The notes below the pieces were generated by a model. That model saw nothing but the letters and a program-made list of their open reading frames with translations, was not told where the DNA came from and searched no databases. A program made the translations under genes and the position numbers. A stretch of DNA of 48,442 nt from JBBIQS01 sp037442205. Its GTDB lineage: Bacteria; Myxococcota; Myxococcia; Myxococcales; UBA5297. Shown here piece by piece: positions 16,812 through 25,516 of the stretch (positions are counted from its first letter, which is position 1; every line of letters starts with the position of its first letter). The stretch lies in NCBI GenBank assembly GCA_037442205.1, contig JBBIQS010000063.1, positions 1 to 48,442 of the forward strand. Direction: 5' to 3'.

Positions 16812-18011
16812 TCAGGAGTGGTCGCGCCAGCTTGTTTCGCGATCGGCGTTGTCGGCGAGCGCCTTGGCAGCGGCCTGAGAGGCGGCGGAAGTGCGCAGCG
16901 AATCGAGATCGATGAGCTCGCTGACGGCGACGGCGGCTCCGACCGCGAGCGCGCCGCCCGCGGCGAGCTTGGCGACCTCGGAGAGCCGCGAGCCCTCGCC
17001 CAGGCGATGCAGCCCGACCGGGCTTGCGCCGGGATAGGGAAGGTGGCGGTGCAGGTAGGGGTCGTAGTCGGGGACCTGGGCCCAGTGGAGCGCCTGGCCG
17101 TCGCGGACCACGGCCTGGATGCGCGGCGGGTCTCCGCGCTGGGCCTGCTGGGCGCACGCCTGGCAGGCGAGCGCCGAGGTCTGCTGGCCGGATTGAGAGA
17201 GCGTCAGGGCGAAGCGCTGCTCGGGGTTGGGGAGCGGCTTCGCGCAGAAGTAGCAGCCGATTCGAGGCGGCGTTCCGGCGGCCGGAGGCAAATGCGCCAG
17301 GCGTTGCTCGGCGTCGGCGGCCAGGGTTTCGGCCTCGTTGAACAGGGTGGCAATCCTCCTGGGATCGGCGCGGGCCGGATCGGCGAGTCGGCCGCGGACC
17401 TTGCGCTCGGCCTCAGTGGCGCCCTCCAGCGAGGCGCGGACCTGCGGGTCGTCGCGCCCGGCCAGCGCGCGCTCGATTCCGGCCAGCCGAAGGGCGAGTT
17501 CCTGGAGCCGCTGCTGGTGGGCGGCGGGGTTCTGCGCGACCTGGGTCTGGCGCCGGCCGCGGACGATGGCGACGACCATCAACACACTGACGCCGGTGCA
17601 GGCGAGGCCGAAGAGGAAGGTGAAGATAGACGCGAACAGGCGGGAACCTTCACTCGGGGCGGCTTCTTCGGGCGGCGAGCCTTCCTCGCGCGGCGAGTAA
17701 CCCAACTCGGCGAGCTTCTTGTCGATCTCCGGGCGCTTGTAGGCGGGATCGAGCTCGCGGCAGCGCTCGAAGGCGGCGATCGCCTCCGCGCCCCGGCGCA
17801 GCTTCTTGAGGGCCAGGCCGCGGTGGTAGTGCCAGCGCACGGCGTTGGGCTCGAGGCGGGCGGCTTCCTCGTACTTCGGAAGCGCTTCGGCGTAGCGACC
17901 GGCGTCGTAGGCGCGCTTGCCTTCCTCGAAGATGGCGAGCGCCGATTGGGCGGGGGCGGCGGTGGGGATGACGCCCAGCGCGAGCAGGGCGACGAGGGCG
18001 GCGGGGCGCAT
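16812..18011 (-). CDS. TPR-containing membrane protein with a zinc-finger-like Cys cluster
   Basis: Encodes 399 residues. The ATG at 18011 has GAGG 7 bases upstream. A signal peptide ends APA at about residue 22, and two to three TPR units follow (about 26-105: FEEGKRAYDAGRYAEALPKY, WHYHRGLALKKLRRGAEAI). A transmembrane helix lies at about 124-149 (FTFLFGLACTGVSVLMVVA). The following cytosolic half has a helical region, then CYFC and CQAC about 35 residues apart, a plausible Zn ribbon or rubredoxin-like knuckle, and a weakly hydrophobic stretch near residue 360. The function is unknown. As the first gene of the operon with the glycosyltransferase and radical SAM enzyme, it may anchor or regulate them (inference). 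Confidence 0.78.
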   Translation of the reverse strand: MRPAALVALLALGVIPTAAPAQSALAIFEEGKRAYDAGRYAEALPKYEEAARLEPNAVRWHYHRGLALKKLRRGAEAIAAFERCRELDPAYKRPEIDKKLAELGYSPREEGSPPEEAAPSEGSRLFASIFTFLFGLACTGVSVLMVVAIVRGRRQTQVAQNPAAHQQRLQELALRLAGIERALAGRDDPQVRASLEGATEAERKVRGRLADPARADPRRIATLFNEAETLAADAEQRLAHLPPAAGTPPRIGCYFCAKPLPNPEQRFALTLSQSGQQTSALACQACAQQAQRGDPPRIQAVVRDGQALHWAQVPDYDPYLHRHLPYPGASPVGLHRLGEGSRLSEVAKLAAGGALAVGAAVAVSELIDLDSLRTSAASQAAAKALADNADRETSWRDHS

Positions 18012-18161
18012 AGCGAGCCTCGGGCAAGGGGCGAGGCTGAGGTTAGCCGGTGGGAGGCGGAGGCAGCCAGCGGCAGACCCAGCCCGACGGGATCCGGGCC
18101 ACCCCGCTGGCCAAGCGCTCGCCCGCCCGGCCGGGGTCGCGGCGGAGGCGCGCCAAGGATT

Positions 18162-18188
18162 CGATACCTCGCCAGAGCGAGAGTATCG
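18162..18188. promoter_or_regulatory. Strong hairpin or operator upstream of the Ig-repeat lipoprotein
   Basis: CGATACCTCGC pairs with GCGAG-A-GTATCG around the loop CAGA: 11 bp with one bulged base. It lies 33 bases before the ATG at 18221, in the 209-base divergent region between two envelope operons. It could be a transcription-factor palindrome or a 5'-UTR structure; no consensus -10/-35 pair is clear. Confidence 0.45.
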
Positions 18189-18220
18189 TGTTTCCGCCAT
18201 TCCCTGACACCGAGGTCACC

Positions 18221-21200
18221 ATGTCTCCTCGCGTCCTTCTGCTTGCGGCAGCCGTTCTCTCCGCCTCTTCCTGCACGCTGCTCGTGAACGGAGAGCTCAC
18301 CTGCAGCCAGGACTCCGACTGCACCCACGGTGCCGTCTGCCAGGAGGGGGTGTGCGTCCAACCCGCCGCGACCGACGCCGGCCCGCAAGACGGCGGCGAG
18401 CCCGACTCCGGGTTGCCCGACGCCGGCCAGAACGACGGCGGGACGCCCGACGCCGACACCACCGCGCCGACGGTGACCATCACCTCGCAGCCGCCGGCCT
18501 TCGCCAACCAGGCCACCGCCTCGCTGGCCTTCACCTGCTCGGAGACGGACTGCACCTTCCACTGCGCCCTCAACGGCGCGGCCTCCGCCGACTGCACCTC
18601 GCCCAAGGACTACTCGGGGCTGGCCGAGGGTGACCAGCACTTCGAGGTGCGCGCCTCCGACCTGGCCGGCAACCTGGGCCCGGCGGCGAGCTACGACTGG
18701 ACGATCGACCTGACGCCGCCGCAGACGCAGCTCGATACGCCGCTGCCGGCCGCCCTCAACAACTCGGCCTCGCTCTCCTTCCCCTTCTCCTCCAGCGAGA
18801 GCGTCTGCACCTTCGAGTGCCAGCTCGACTCCGCCGGCTTCGCCCCCTGCACCTCGCCCTTCCCCGCCGCCAACTTGACCGACGGCTCCCACACCTTGGA
18901 AGTGCGGGCCACCGACCGCGCCGGCAACGTGGACCCGACCCCGGCCACCTTCAGCTGGACCACCGACCGCACCCCGCCCACCACCACCATCTCCTCCGCC
19001 CCCTCAGGCGCGGTGAATCTCCCCAGCGCCTCCGTCGCCTTCACCTGCAGCGAGACCAGCTGCACCTTCGAGTGCGCGATCGACTCGGGCCCCTCCAGTC
19101 CCTGCACCTCGCCGCTGGCCCTCTCCTCGCTGACCGAGGGCCTCCATCAGGTGATGATCGTGGCCACCGATGCGGCCGGGAACGTCGAGGCGACGGCCGC
19201 GCTCGCCCAGTGGACCGTGGATCTGACGGCCCCGACCTCGCACTTCACCAGCCAGCCCGCGGCGCTGGGCAACTCCAGCTCGGTCTCCTTCGGCTTCGCC
19301 TGCAACGAGGCGAGCTGCACCTTCGAGTGCCGCCTGGACTCGGGGGCCTTCGCCGCCTGCACCTCGCCCGCCTCGCACACAGTCACCGACGGGGCGCACA
19401 CCTTCGAGGTGCGGGCCACCGACGCCGCCGGCAACACCGAGACCCAGGCGATCTCGGCTTCCTTCGACGTCGACACCATTCCGCCCGACACCTCCTTCAC
19501 CTCCACCCCGGCCGCCACCACCAGCCAGACCACCGCCAGCTTCAGCCTGGCCTGCTCCGAGGCCAGCTGCTCCTTCCGCTGCTCGCTGGACGGGGCGACG
19601 CCGACCGCCTGCACCTCGCCGGCCACCTTCAGCGGGCTGACCGCCGGCAGCCACACTTTCTCCGCGGAAGCGATCGACGCCGCCGGCAACGCCGACCTCA
19701 CCCCGGCCACCTTCAGCTGGACGATCGACACCTCGGCGGTCGACACGCTCATCGACACCAACCCGCCGGCCGCCACCCAGTCCAAGTCGGCGAGCTTCAC
19801 CTTCCACTGCAACAAGGCCAGCTGCACCTTCGAGTGCGCGCTCGACGGCGCCGCCTTCGCCGCCTGCACCTCCCCGGCGACCCATGCCGGCCTGGCCGAG
19901 GGCAGCCACACCTTCGAGGTCCGCGCCACCGACTCCGGCGGCGTCGTCGACGCCACACCGGCCAGCTACACTTGGTCCGTGGACGTCACCGCTCCGACGA
20001 CGACCATCTCGGCCGGGCCGTCGACCCCCACCAACGCGACCAGCGCAACCCTCACCTTCGCCGCCAACGAGTCCGCGACCTTCGAGTGCAAGCTCGACGC
20101 CGGCGCCTGGGCCGCCTGCACCTCGCCGCACTCGACCGGGACGCTGCTCGAGGGCAGCCACACCTTTGAGGTGCGGGCCACCGACGCGGCCGGCAACCTC
20201 GAGGCGACGCCCGTTTCCCACACCTGGACGATCGACCTGACGCCGCCGGTCACCACGATCGGCACCAAGCCCGCCAACCCGAGCAACGTGGCCAATCCCT
20301 CCTTCGCCTTCTCCGCCAGCGAGACCGCGACCTTCGAGTGCAAGCTCGACACCGGCGCCTGGGCCGCCTGCTCCTCGCCGCACTCGACCGGGACGCTGCT
20401 CGAGGGCAGCCACACCTTCGAGGTTCGGGCCACCGACTCGGCCGGCAACCTCGAGGCGACGCCCGTCTCCCACACCTGGACGATCGACCTGACGCTGCCG
20501 GTCACCTCCATCGGCACCTCGCCCGCCAACCCGAGCAACGTGGCCAATCCCTCCTTCGCCTTCTCCGCCAGCGAGACCGCGACCTTCGAGTGCAGGCTCG
20601 ACGCCGGCACCTGGGCCGCCTGCACCTCGCCGCACTCGACCGGGGCCTTGCTCGACGGCACGCACTACTTCTCGGTCCGGGCGACCGACGCCGCGGGGAA
20701 CGTCGAGAGCGTCCCGCCGGTCTACACCTGGGTCGTCGATCTCACCCCGCCCACCACCTCGTTCGGCACCAAGCCCTCCAATCCGAGCAACGTGGCCAAT
20801 CCCTCGATCGCCTTCTCCGCCAACGAGACCGCGACCTTCGAGTGCAGGCTCGACGCCGGCACCTGGGCCGCCTGCACCTCGCCGCACTCGACCAGCACGC
20901 TGCTCGAGGGCAGCCACACCTTCGAGGTGCGGGCCACCGACACGGTTGGCAACCTCGAGGCGACGCCGGTCTCCTTCACCTGGACGATCGACCTCACGCC
21001 GCCGGTCACCACGCTCGGCACCAAGCCCGCCAACCCGAGCAACGTGGCCAATCCCTCCTTCGCCTTCTCCGCCAGTGAGACCGCGACCTTCGAATGCAAG
21101 CTCGACACCGGCGCCTGGGCGACCTGCACCTCGCCGCACTCGACCGGGACGCTGCTCGAGGGCAGCCACACCTTCGAGGTGCGGGCCACCGACGCGGCGG

Positions 21201-22366
21201 GCAACCTCGAGGCGACGCCCGTCTCCTTCACCTGGACGATCGACCTGACGCTGCCGGTCACCACCATCGGAACCAAGCCCGCCAACCCGAGCAACGTGGC
21301 CAACCCCTCCTTCGCCTTCACCGCCAGCGAGACCGCGACCTTCGAGTGCAAGCTCGACACCGGCGCCTGGACTGCCTGCACCTCACCGCACTCGACCGGG
21401 GCGCTGCTCGAGAGCAGCCACACCTTCGCGGTCCGGGCCACCGACCCGGCCGGCAACCTCGAGGCCACGCCCGTCTCCCACACCTGGACGGTCGACCTGA
21501 CCCCGCCGACGACCACCGTGACCTCGGCGCCGTCTGGGACGGTGGTGGGCGGGACGGCATCGATCGCGTTCAGCAGCAGCGAGACCGGCTGCACCTTCAG
21601 CTGCACGGTCGACGCCGGCGCGCCCTCGAGCTGCACCTCGCCGCTGCAGCTGTCGGGGCTGGCGGCCGGAGCGCACCAGGTGACCATCGCCGCCACCGAC
21701 GCGGCCGGGAACTCCGAGGTCAGCCCGCCGCTGGTCCAGTGGACGGTGAACCTTTGCGGCGACGGGATCCTGCAGACGGGTGAGACCTGCGACGACAGCA
21801 ACAACGCCCCTGGCGACGGTTGCTCGCCGAGCTGCGCGGTGGAGGCCAGTTACCAGTGCTCGGGCCTGGGGCCCAGCGTCTGCGCGGCGATTCCCGCGGG
21901 GGACAACAACATCCTCTGGGACTTCCTCTTCCACGGCTCGTCGGCCAGCCCGGCGGCGACCACCTTCGTCCCCGGTCAGAGCTTCACCTTCGTCGAGGCC
22001 TTGGGCGGCGGGCCGATCTCTGCCACCACGCCAGTGGTGATCTACGCGCTGACCGACTTCAACGACGTCCCCGCCGCCGACGTGCGGACCTGGGACGGGA
22101 CCGCGGCGAACGTGGTGGCCATGGAGGCGGTCGACAACTTCACCGCGGCCTTCCAGGGTCAGGCGGCGCACCACTACCAGCTCTGGCGGGCGCAGCTCCC
22201 CGCCCACGCGACCGGGACGATCTGGTATCGCGTGCGGCTCTACGACGGCACGGCCAAGCCGGTGCTCAAGGCCGTGTCGGCGGCCGGGGATGTGACCAAC
22301 CCGCTGAGCCAGGTCGTCCGCGGCGCGGACAACGATCCGGACGACTACTCCTACCTGGTGCCCTGA
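18221..22366 (+). CDS. Large lipoprotein with 13 Ig-like repeats and a Myxococcus Cys-rich repeat
   Basis: Encodes 1381 residues. The ATG at 18221 follows GAGGTCACC. The signal ends in a lipobox-like SASSC (Cys17). A short Cys-rich stretch (CSQDSDCTHGAVCQEGVC) and an Asp/Gly/Ala linker precede 13 tandem repeats of about 84 residues (18470-21750). Each has a TPPxTTI start, ETxCTFECxLD core, CTSP, HTFEVRATDAAGN and a TWTIDL end, a bacterial Ig-like/cadherin-like sandwich. Repeats 7-12 are nearly identical and lack one Cys pair. After the array comes a Myxococcus Cys-rich repeat (CGDGILQTGETCDDSNNAPG then DGCSPSC) and a C-terminal domain of about 170 residues with unknown fold. A surface stalk or adhesin role is inferred. 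Confidence 0.88.
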   Translation: MSPRVLLLAAAVLSASSCTLLVNGELTCSQDSDCTHGAVCQEGVCVQPAATDAGPQDGGEPDSGLPDAGQNDGGTPDADTTAPTVTITSQPPAFANQATASLAFTCSETDCTFHCALNGAASADCTSPKDYSGLAEGDQHFEVRASDLAGNLGPAASYDWTIDLTPPQTQLDTPLPAALNNSASLSFPFSSSESVCTFECQLDSAGFAPCTSPFPAANLTDGSHTLEVRATDRAGNVDPTPATFSWTTDRTPPTTTISSAPSGAVNLPSASVAFTCSETSCTFECAIDSGPSSPCTSPLALSSLTEGLHQVMIVATDAAGNVEATAALAQWTVDLTAPTSHFTSQPAALGNSSSVSFGFACNEASCTFECRLDSGAFAACTSPASHTVTDGAHTFEVRATDAAGNTETQAISASFDVDTIPPDTSFTSTPAATTSQTTASFSLACSEASCSFRCSLDGATPTACTSPATFSGLTAGSHTFSAEAIDAAGNADLTPATFSWTIDTSAVDTLIDTNPPAATQSKSASFTFHCNKASCTFECALDGAAFAACTSPATHAGLAEGSHTFEVRATDSGGVVDATPASYTWSVDVTAPTTTISAGPSTPTNATSATLTFAANESATFECKLDAGAWAACTSPHSTGTLLEGSHTFEVRATDAAGNLEATPVSHTWTIDLTPPVTTIGTKPANPSNVANPSFAFSASETATFECKLDTGAWAACSSPHSTGTLLEGSHTFEVRATDSAGNLEATPVSHTWTIDLTLPVTSIGTSPANPSNVANPSFAFSASETATFECRLDAGTWAACTSPHSTGALLDGTHYFSVRATDAAGNVESVPPVYTWVVDLTPPTTSFGTKPSNPSNVANPSIAFSANETATFECRLDAGTWAACTSPHSTSTLLEGSHTFEVRATDTVGNLEATPVSFTWTIDLTPPVTTLGTKPANPSNVANPSFAFSASETATFECKLDTGAWATCTSPHSTGTLLEGSHTFEVRATDAAGNLEATPVSFTWTIDLTLPVTTIGTKPANPSNVANPSFAFTASETATFECKLDTGAWTACTSPHSTGALLESSHTFAVRATDPAGNLEATPVSHTWTVDLTPPTTTVTSAPSGTVVGGTASIAFSSSETGCTFSCTVDAGAPSSCTSPLQLSGLAAGAHQVTIAATDAAGNSEVSPPLVQWTVNLCGDGILQTGETCDDSNNAPGDGCSPSCAVEASYQCSGLGPSVCAAIPAGDNNILWDFLFHGSSASPAATTFVPGQSFTFVEALGGGPISATTPVVIYALTDFNDVPAADVRTWDGTAANVVAMEAVDNFTAAFQGQAAHHYQLWRAQLPAHATGTIWYRVRLYDGTAKPVLKAVSAAGDVTNPLSQVVRGADNDPDDYSYLVP
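18470..21750 (+). repeat. Tandem 252-bp repeat array, 13 units
   Basis: Thirteen units encode the Ig-like repeats. Units 7-12 (about 20000-21500) are highly similar at the DNA level with an exact 252-base period; the segment coding KPANPSNVANPSFAF recurs at about 20270, 20520, 21020 and 21280. The outer units are diverged. The internal units look like a recent expansion or a homogenised block. Confidence 0.9.
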
Positions 22367-22393
22367 GCGGCACCGAGGCACAGGCGGAAGCAC

Positions 22394-22432
22394 CGGCGGC
22401 CGCGCGGGGCTCGATGCCTCGCGCGGCCGCCG
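22394..22432 (+). terminator. Strong hairpin terminator after the Ig-repeat lipoprotein
   Basis: CGGCGGCCGCGCG pairs perfectly with CGCGCGGCCGCCG (13 bp), extended inward by GGC/GCC around TCGAT. It starts 27 bases after the stop codon and is followed by TCTAT rather than a full T tract. Confidence 0.7.
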
Positions 22433-22650
22433 TCTATCCGGGAATGTGCTCGGAGAGCGCATGTGAAGTCGCCGCTGGCGCCGGCGCCCTGGGCGAAGGG
22501 GCTGGCGGGCGGAACGGATTCAGCGCCGCGGCGAAATGAATCCTTCGCCTCCGCGGACAGTCGCACTGGGTCGAAGCGGTCGATTTCCACGGGCGAGCCG
22601 ACGCAATCCGCCGTCCTGCAGGCGAAACCGCCGGGCAATGGGAGCCTCGA

Positions 22651-23214
22651 ATGATTCGCCGCACTCGAGCCTTCGCGGCCGCCCTCGCATTGCTGGCCGG
22701 TTCCTTGAGCGCCGCGACCGCGGCGGCCGAACCGCCGCCAGCCTGGCCGGTGAGGCTCAACCTCTCCTTTCCCCTCGGATACACCTTCGGCGGCGCTCGC
22801 TTGCACGGGTTCACCTGGGGGCTGCGGGGCTCGGTCGACGCCCATCCCACCTCGAGCGGACGCGGCACAGGCATCGGGCTGTTCGGCGAGGCGCTCCTCG
22901 ACGAGCGCACCGACTCCATCTGGACCTTGGGAGGCTCGGTCACCGCCCCGGTGGTTCGCGCAGACTGGCTCGACCTGAGGGTCGGCGGACTCGCCGGCTG
23001 GACTTCTCAGGGAGCGGGAAGCTCCGGCGGCTCGGGGCTCGAGCTCGGCGCCCTGACGAGCGTCGCGCTTCCCGCCTATTTCTACGACTTCCGGATTGGC
23101 GTCCGCGTCAGCGGGGTGTTTGCCGACGAGGGACTGTCCTCGCTGTCGGTGCTCCTGGACCTGGATCTGGTCGGACTGCTGGGCGCGCTCGGCTGGGCCT
23201 TCAGTACCAGGTAG
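22651..23214 (+). CDS. Exported beta-barrel-like hypothetical protein
   Basis: Encodes 187 residues; GGGAG precedes the ATG at 22651. Residues 1-25 are a signal peptide (ALALLAGSLSAATAAAEPPP). The rest alternates hydrophobic and polar residues with Gly and aromatic positions (FPLGYTFGG, FTWGLRGSV, IGVRVSGVF, LGALGWAFSTR), consistent with a small outer-membrane barrel, although the terminal residue is Arg, not Phe. No family is recognised. It stands alone, between the terminator at 22432 and the long gap at 23215. The DNA around its stop codon resembles a segment at 28871-28915. Confidence 0.72.
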   Translation: MIRRTRAFAAALALLAGSLSAATAAAEPPPAWPVRLNLSFPLGYTFGGARLHGFTWGLRGSVDAHPTSSGRGTGIGLFGEALLDERTDSIWTLGGSVTAPVVRADWLDLRVGGLAGWTSQGAGSSGGSGLELGALTSVALPAYFYDFRIGVRVSGVFADEGLSSLSVLLDLDLVGLLGALGWAFSTR

Positions 23215-23813
23215 CGCTCGCGTCCGCCCTCCAACGGCCGTTCTGCGTTCGAGCGCCCCGACAATCGACGCGGCGCTCGGCTTCGCGAGCGGATGCTCAC
23301 CGCACCGCCAATACAGCTCGGCGACCTGGCGATGTCGGGGAACTGGGCGCAGTCCGACGAGAAGCGGAATGGACAATCCGCTCGGCGGCATCAAGCGCGG
23401 GAAGTCATCCTCGCGATCCGCACCCTCCGGACCTTCCGGACGGCCGAATTCGACCGGCGCCCCTGCCGCGAGCAACGTCCGGGCCCCAACGACCGAATTC
23501 CCTATCATCGATTCGACCGGCGGCCACCATGCCGGCGGCGCGAGCGCCAGAGACGCCCTCGATTGACCACGGGCTCACCGCCCAACTCGGGAATCGCCTC
23601 GGCCCAGAGCGACTGGCTCGAGATCTGGCGGTGAATTCGGGCACTCAGCACCGAAACGATGGGCGTTCCCGAGGCGCGAGGGCGTTGTCATGGGGGCGCC
23701 GCGTAAATACCCATGCGCTCATGGCCGACCGACTCCTCCCGCACAGGGGAAGCACTTCGCGCGACGACCTGCCTCCACAGGCGTCGCGCGTCCGAGCCGG
23801 AGAGACAGGCCCG
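23215..23813. other. Intergenic stretch without a supported gene
   Basis: About 600 bases separate the exported protein from the PHP gene. I see no frame with convincing codon use, start and ribosome-binding site. The stretch holds one copy of a dispersed repeat (23438-23528) and, at its left end, the right half of a segment related to 28871-28915. It presumably also contains the PHP/ATP-grasp promoter, which I could not locate. Confidence 0.5.
23438..23528 (+). repeat. Dispersed intergenic repeat, copy A
   Basis: This ~90-base segment aligns in the same orientation with 31826-31912. The first 24 bases (23439-23462, with the core CCGAATTCGACCGGCGCC) are identical, and a second conserved block runs from GGCCCCAAC to TTCGACCGGC. 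ATTCGACCGGC occurs at both ends of the element, 63 bases apart. The rest is about 75-80 percent alike, with small gaps. Confidence 0.7.
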
Positions 23814-24536
23814 ATGAATCCGCCTCCGAGGTTCGTGCGGTTCCGGGACCTCACGGACTCGGACATCAACGTCGAGTTTCACGCCCACACCACCAGGGTC
23901 GACGGCGCCGCCAGCGTGGCCGAGATGATCCAGCAGGGACACCAATGCGGCCTGTCCGCGCTGGCGCTCACCGAGCACGTCCGCCGCGAGTCGAGCTGGT
24001 TCTCGCAGTGGGCGGCCGAGGTGCGTTCGGCGGCGCGGTCATTCCCAGACCTGACGGTCTACGTCGGCTGCGAAGCCAAGGCTTCCGACGCCGCAGGCGC
24101 CCTCGACGCCAGCGAGGCCATCCTGGCGGAGTCGGATCTGGTGGTGGGCGTGGTGCACCGCTTCCCCGACGGCCGAGGCGGTCTGCTGGAGTTCAGCGAG
24201 CTGAGCGAGGAGGAGTTCCTTCGGACCGAGTTCGCCCTGGCGCAGGGCCTGCTGGAGAAAGCGCCGATCCACGTCCTCGGGCACCCCGGCGGCATGTACC
24301 AGCGCAGGTTCAAGCGCCCCTTCCCCGCCGGCCTGCTCCGCGAGCTGATGGCGAGGTCGCTAGAGCGACGGATAGCCATCGAGATCAACACCTCCTACCT
24401 GGTCGACGTGACGGCCTTTCTCGACCTCTGCCAGGAGATCAACCCCTTGGTGTCGATCGGCTCGGACGTCCATCGGCTGGACGAAATGGCGGTTTCCCGG
24501 GAGACGCTGCGCGCACGGAGGAAGCACAACCCATGA
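23814..24536 (+). CDS. PHP-domain metal-dependent phosphoesterase
   Basis: Encodes 240 residues; the ATG at 23814 follows GGAGAG. PHP metal ligands appear in order: H23-A-H25-T (EFHAHT), TEH (E54, H55), E87 in GCEAK, H115, H157 in GHPGG, and the C-terminal GSDVH. The set is complete, so the trinuclear metal site should form. PHP enzymes hydrolyse phosphate esters or, in histidinol-phosphatase-type members, sugar or amino-acid phosphates. No signal peptide, so cytoplasmic. The stop overlaps the ATG of the ATP-grasp gene (ATGA), a strong sign that the two products work together. The substrate is unknown. Confidence 0.9.
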   Translation: MNPPPRFVRFRDLTDSDINVEFHAHTTRVDGAASVAEMIQQGHQCGLSALALTEHVRRESSWFSQWAAEVRSAARSFPDLTVYVGCEAKASDAAGALDASEAILAESDLVVGVVHRFPDGRGGLLEFSELSEEEFLRTEFALAQGLLEKAPIHVLGHPGGMYQRRFKRPFPAGLLRELMARSLERRIAIEINTSYLVDVTAFLDLCQEINPLVSIGSDVHRLDEMAVSRETLRARRKHNP

Positions 24537-25516
24537 AAGTGCTGGTCACTGGCGCCGGGGCGCTCCTTGGTCAGGGAATCGTGAAGTCACTGCGGGCCTC
24601 GGCGTTGAAGCCGACCATCGTCGCGGTAGACCCGAACCCGCTTTCGGTCGGGCTGATTTGGGCCGACGTGGCGCATCTGGTGCCCAGGGCCAACGCCCCG
24701 GGCTACCTGGAGCGGGTGGAGGAGCTCCTGCGCCGCGAGCGTCCCGATGCCCTCCTCGTGGGCACGGACGTGGAGCTGGCGGCCTTCGCAAGCCAGCGGC
24801 CGCGCCTCGAGCAGACCTACGGAACGCGGGTCCTGGTCAGCAGTCCGGAGGTGGTGGAGATCGCCGACGACAAGTGGCAGACGGCGCAGTTCTTCAAGGA
24901 GCGCGAGCTGGACCATCCGGATTCGGCTTTGCCCGGAGACGAGGAGCGCTTGATCGCCGGCCGGGGCTTCCCGCTGCTGGTCAAGCCTCGCCGCGGCGCG
25001 CGCTCGGTGGGGGTGGAGGTCGTCCGCAGCCGAGCCGAGCTGTCGGCGGCCATCGAGCGCGGAGGGAACGTGGTGATCCAGGAGTACGTCGGCAGCGAGG
25101 AGACCGAGTACACCGCGGGAGTGCTGTGCTTCGAGGGCCGCGCCCAGGCATCGATCGTCATGCGACGCGACCTGCGGGACGGCAACACCTACCGGGCCTA
25201 CGTCGAGCGATACCCCGAGCTCAACCGCACGGTGCGCGAGTGGGCCGAGCAGCTGCAGCCGCATGGTCCGGCGAACTTCCAGTTCCGCCTGGACAGGGAT
25301 GGCCGGCCCAAGCTCTTCGAAATCAACGCTCGCTTCTCGGGGACGACCCCGCTTCGCGCCCTGGCCGGTTTCAACGAAGTGGAGATGGCGCTGCGCCATG
25401 TCCTGCTCGGCGAACCGATTGCCCAGCCGGACGTGGTCCCCATGACCATCCTCCGCTACTGGCAAGAGCTGACCGTGCCCCGCGAGAGCGCCCAGCGCAG
25501 CCGCGGCGGGTGCTGA
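24533..25516 (+). CDS. ATP-grasp ligase, CarB-like
   Basis: Encodes 327 residues; the ATG at 24533 has GGAGG 12 bases upstream inside the PHP gene. The N-terminal pre-ATP-grasp fold is LVTGAGALLGQGIVKSL with VDPNPLSVGL. ATP-grasp motifs follow: FPLLVKPRRGARSVGV, VVIQEYVGSEETEYTAGV and LFEINARFSGTTP, the last supplying the Mg ligands Glu and Asn. Such enzymes join a carboxylate to an amine or similar nucleophile through an acyl phosphate. Similar stand-alone ATP-grasp enzymes occur in polysaccharide, peptide and modified-nucleotide pathways. No partner other than the PHP gene is visible, so the product cannot be named. Confidence 0.9.
   Translation: MKVLVTGAGALLGQGIVKSLRASALKPTIVAVDPNPLSVGLIWADVAHLVPRANAPGYLERVEELLRRERPDALLVGTDVELAAFASQRPRLEQTYGTRVLVSSPEVVEIADDKWQTAQFFKERELDHPDSALPGDEERLIAGRGFPLLVKPRRGARSVGVEVVRSRAELSAAIERGGNVVIQEYVGSEETEYTAGVLCFEGRAQASIVMRRDLRDGNTYRAYVERYPELNRTVREWAEQLQPHGPANFQFRLDRDGRPKLFEINARFSGTTPLRALAGFNEVEMALRHVLLGEPIAQPDVVPMTILRYWQELTVPRESAQRSRGGC

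Noticed and set aside
19004..21169. 721-codon antisense frame opposite the Ig-repeat array
   Set aside because: Its apparent repeats simply mirror the 252-bp units on the plus strand.
22536..23813. N-terminal extension of the PHP protein through the upstream gap
   Set aside because: The extension is Arg/Pro-rich, overlaps the exported protein gene in another frame, and the ATG at 23814 has a good ribosome-binding site next to the conserved domain.
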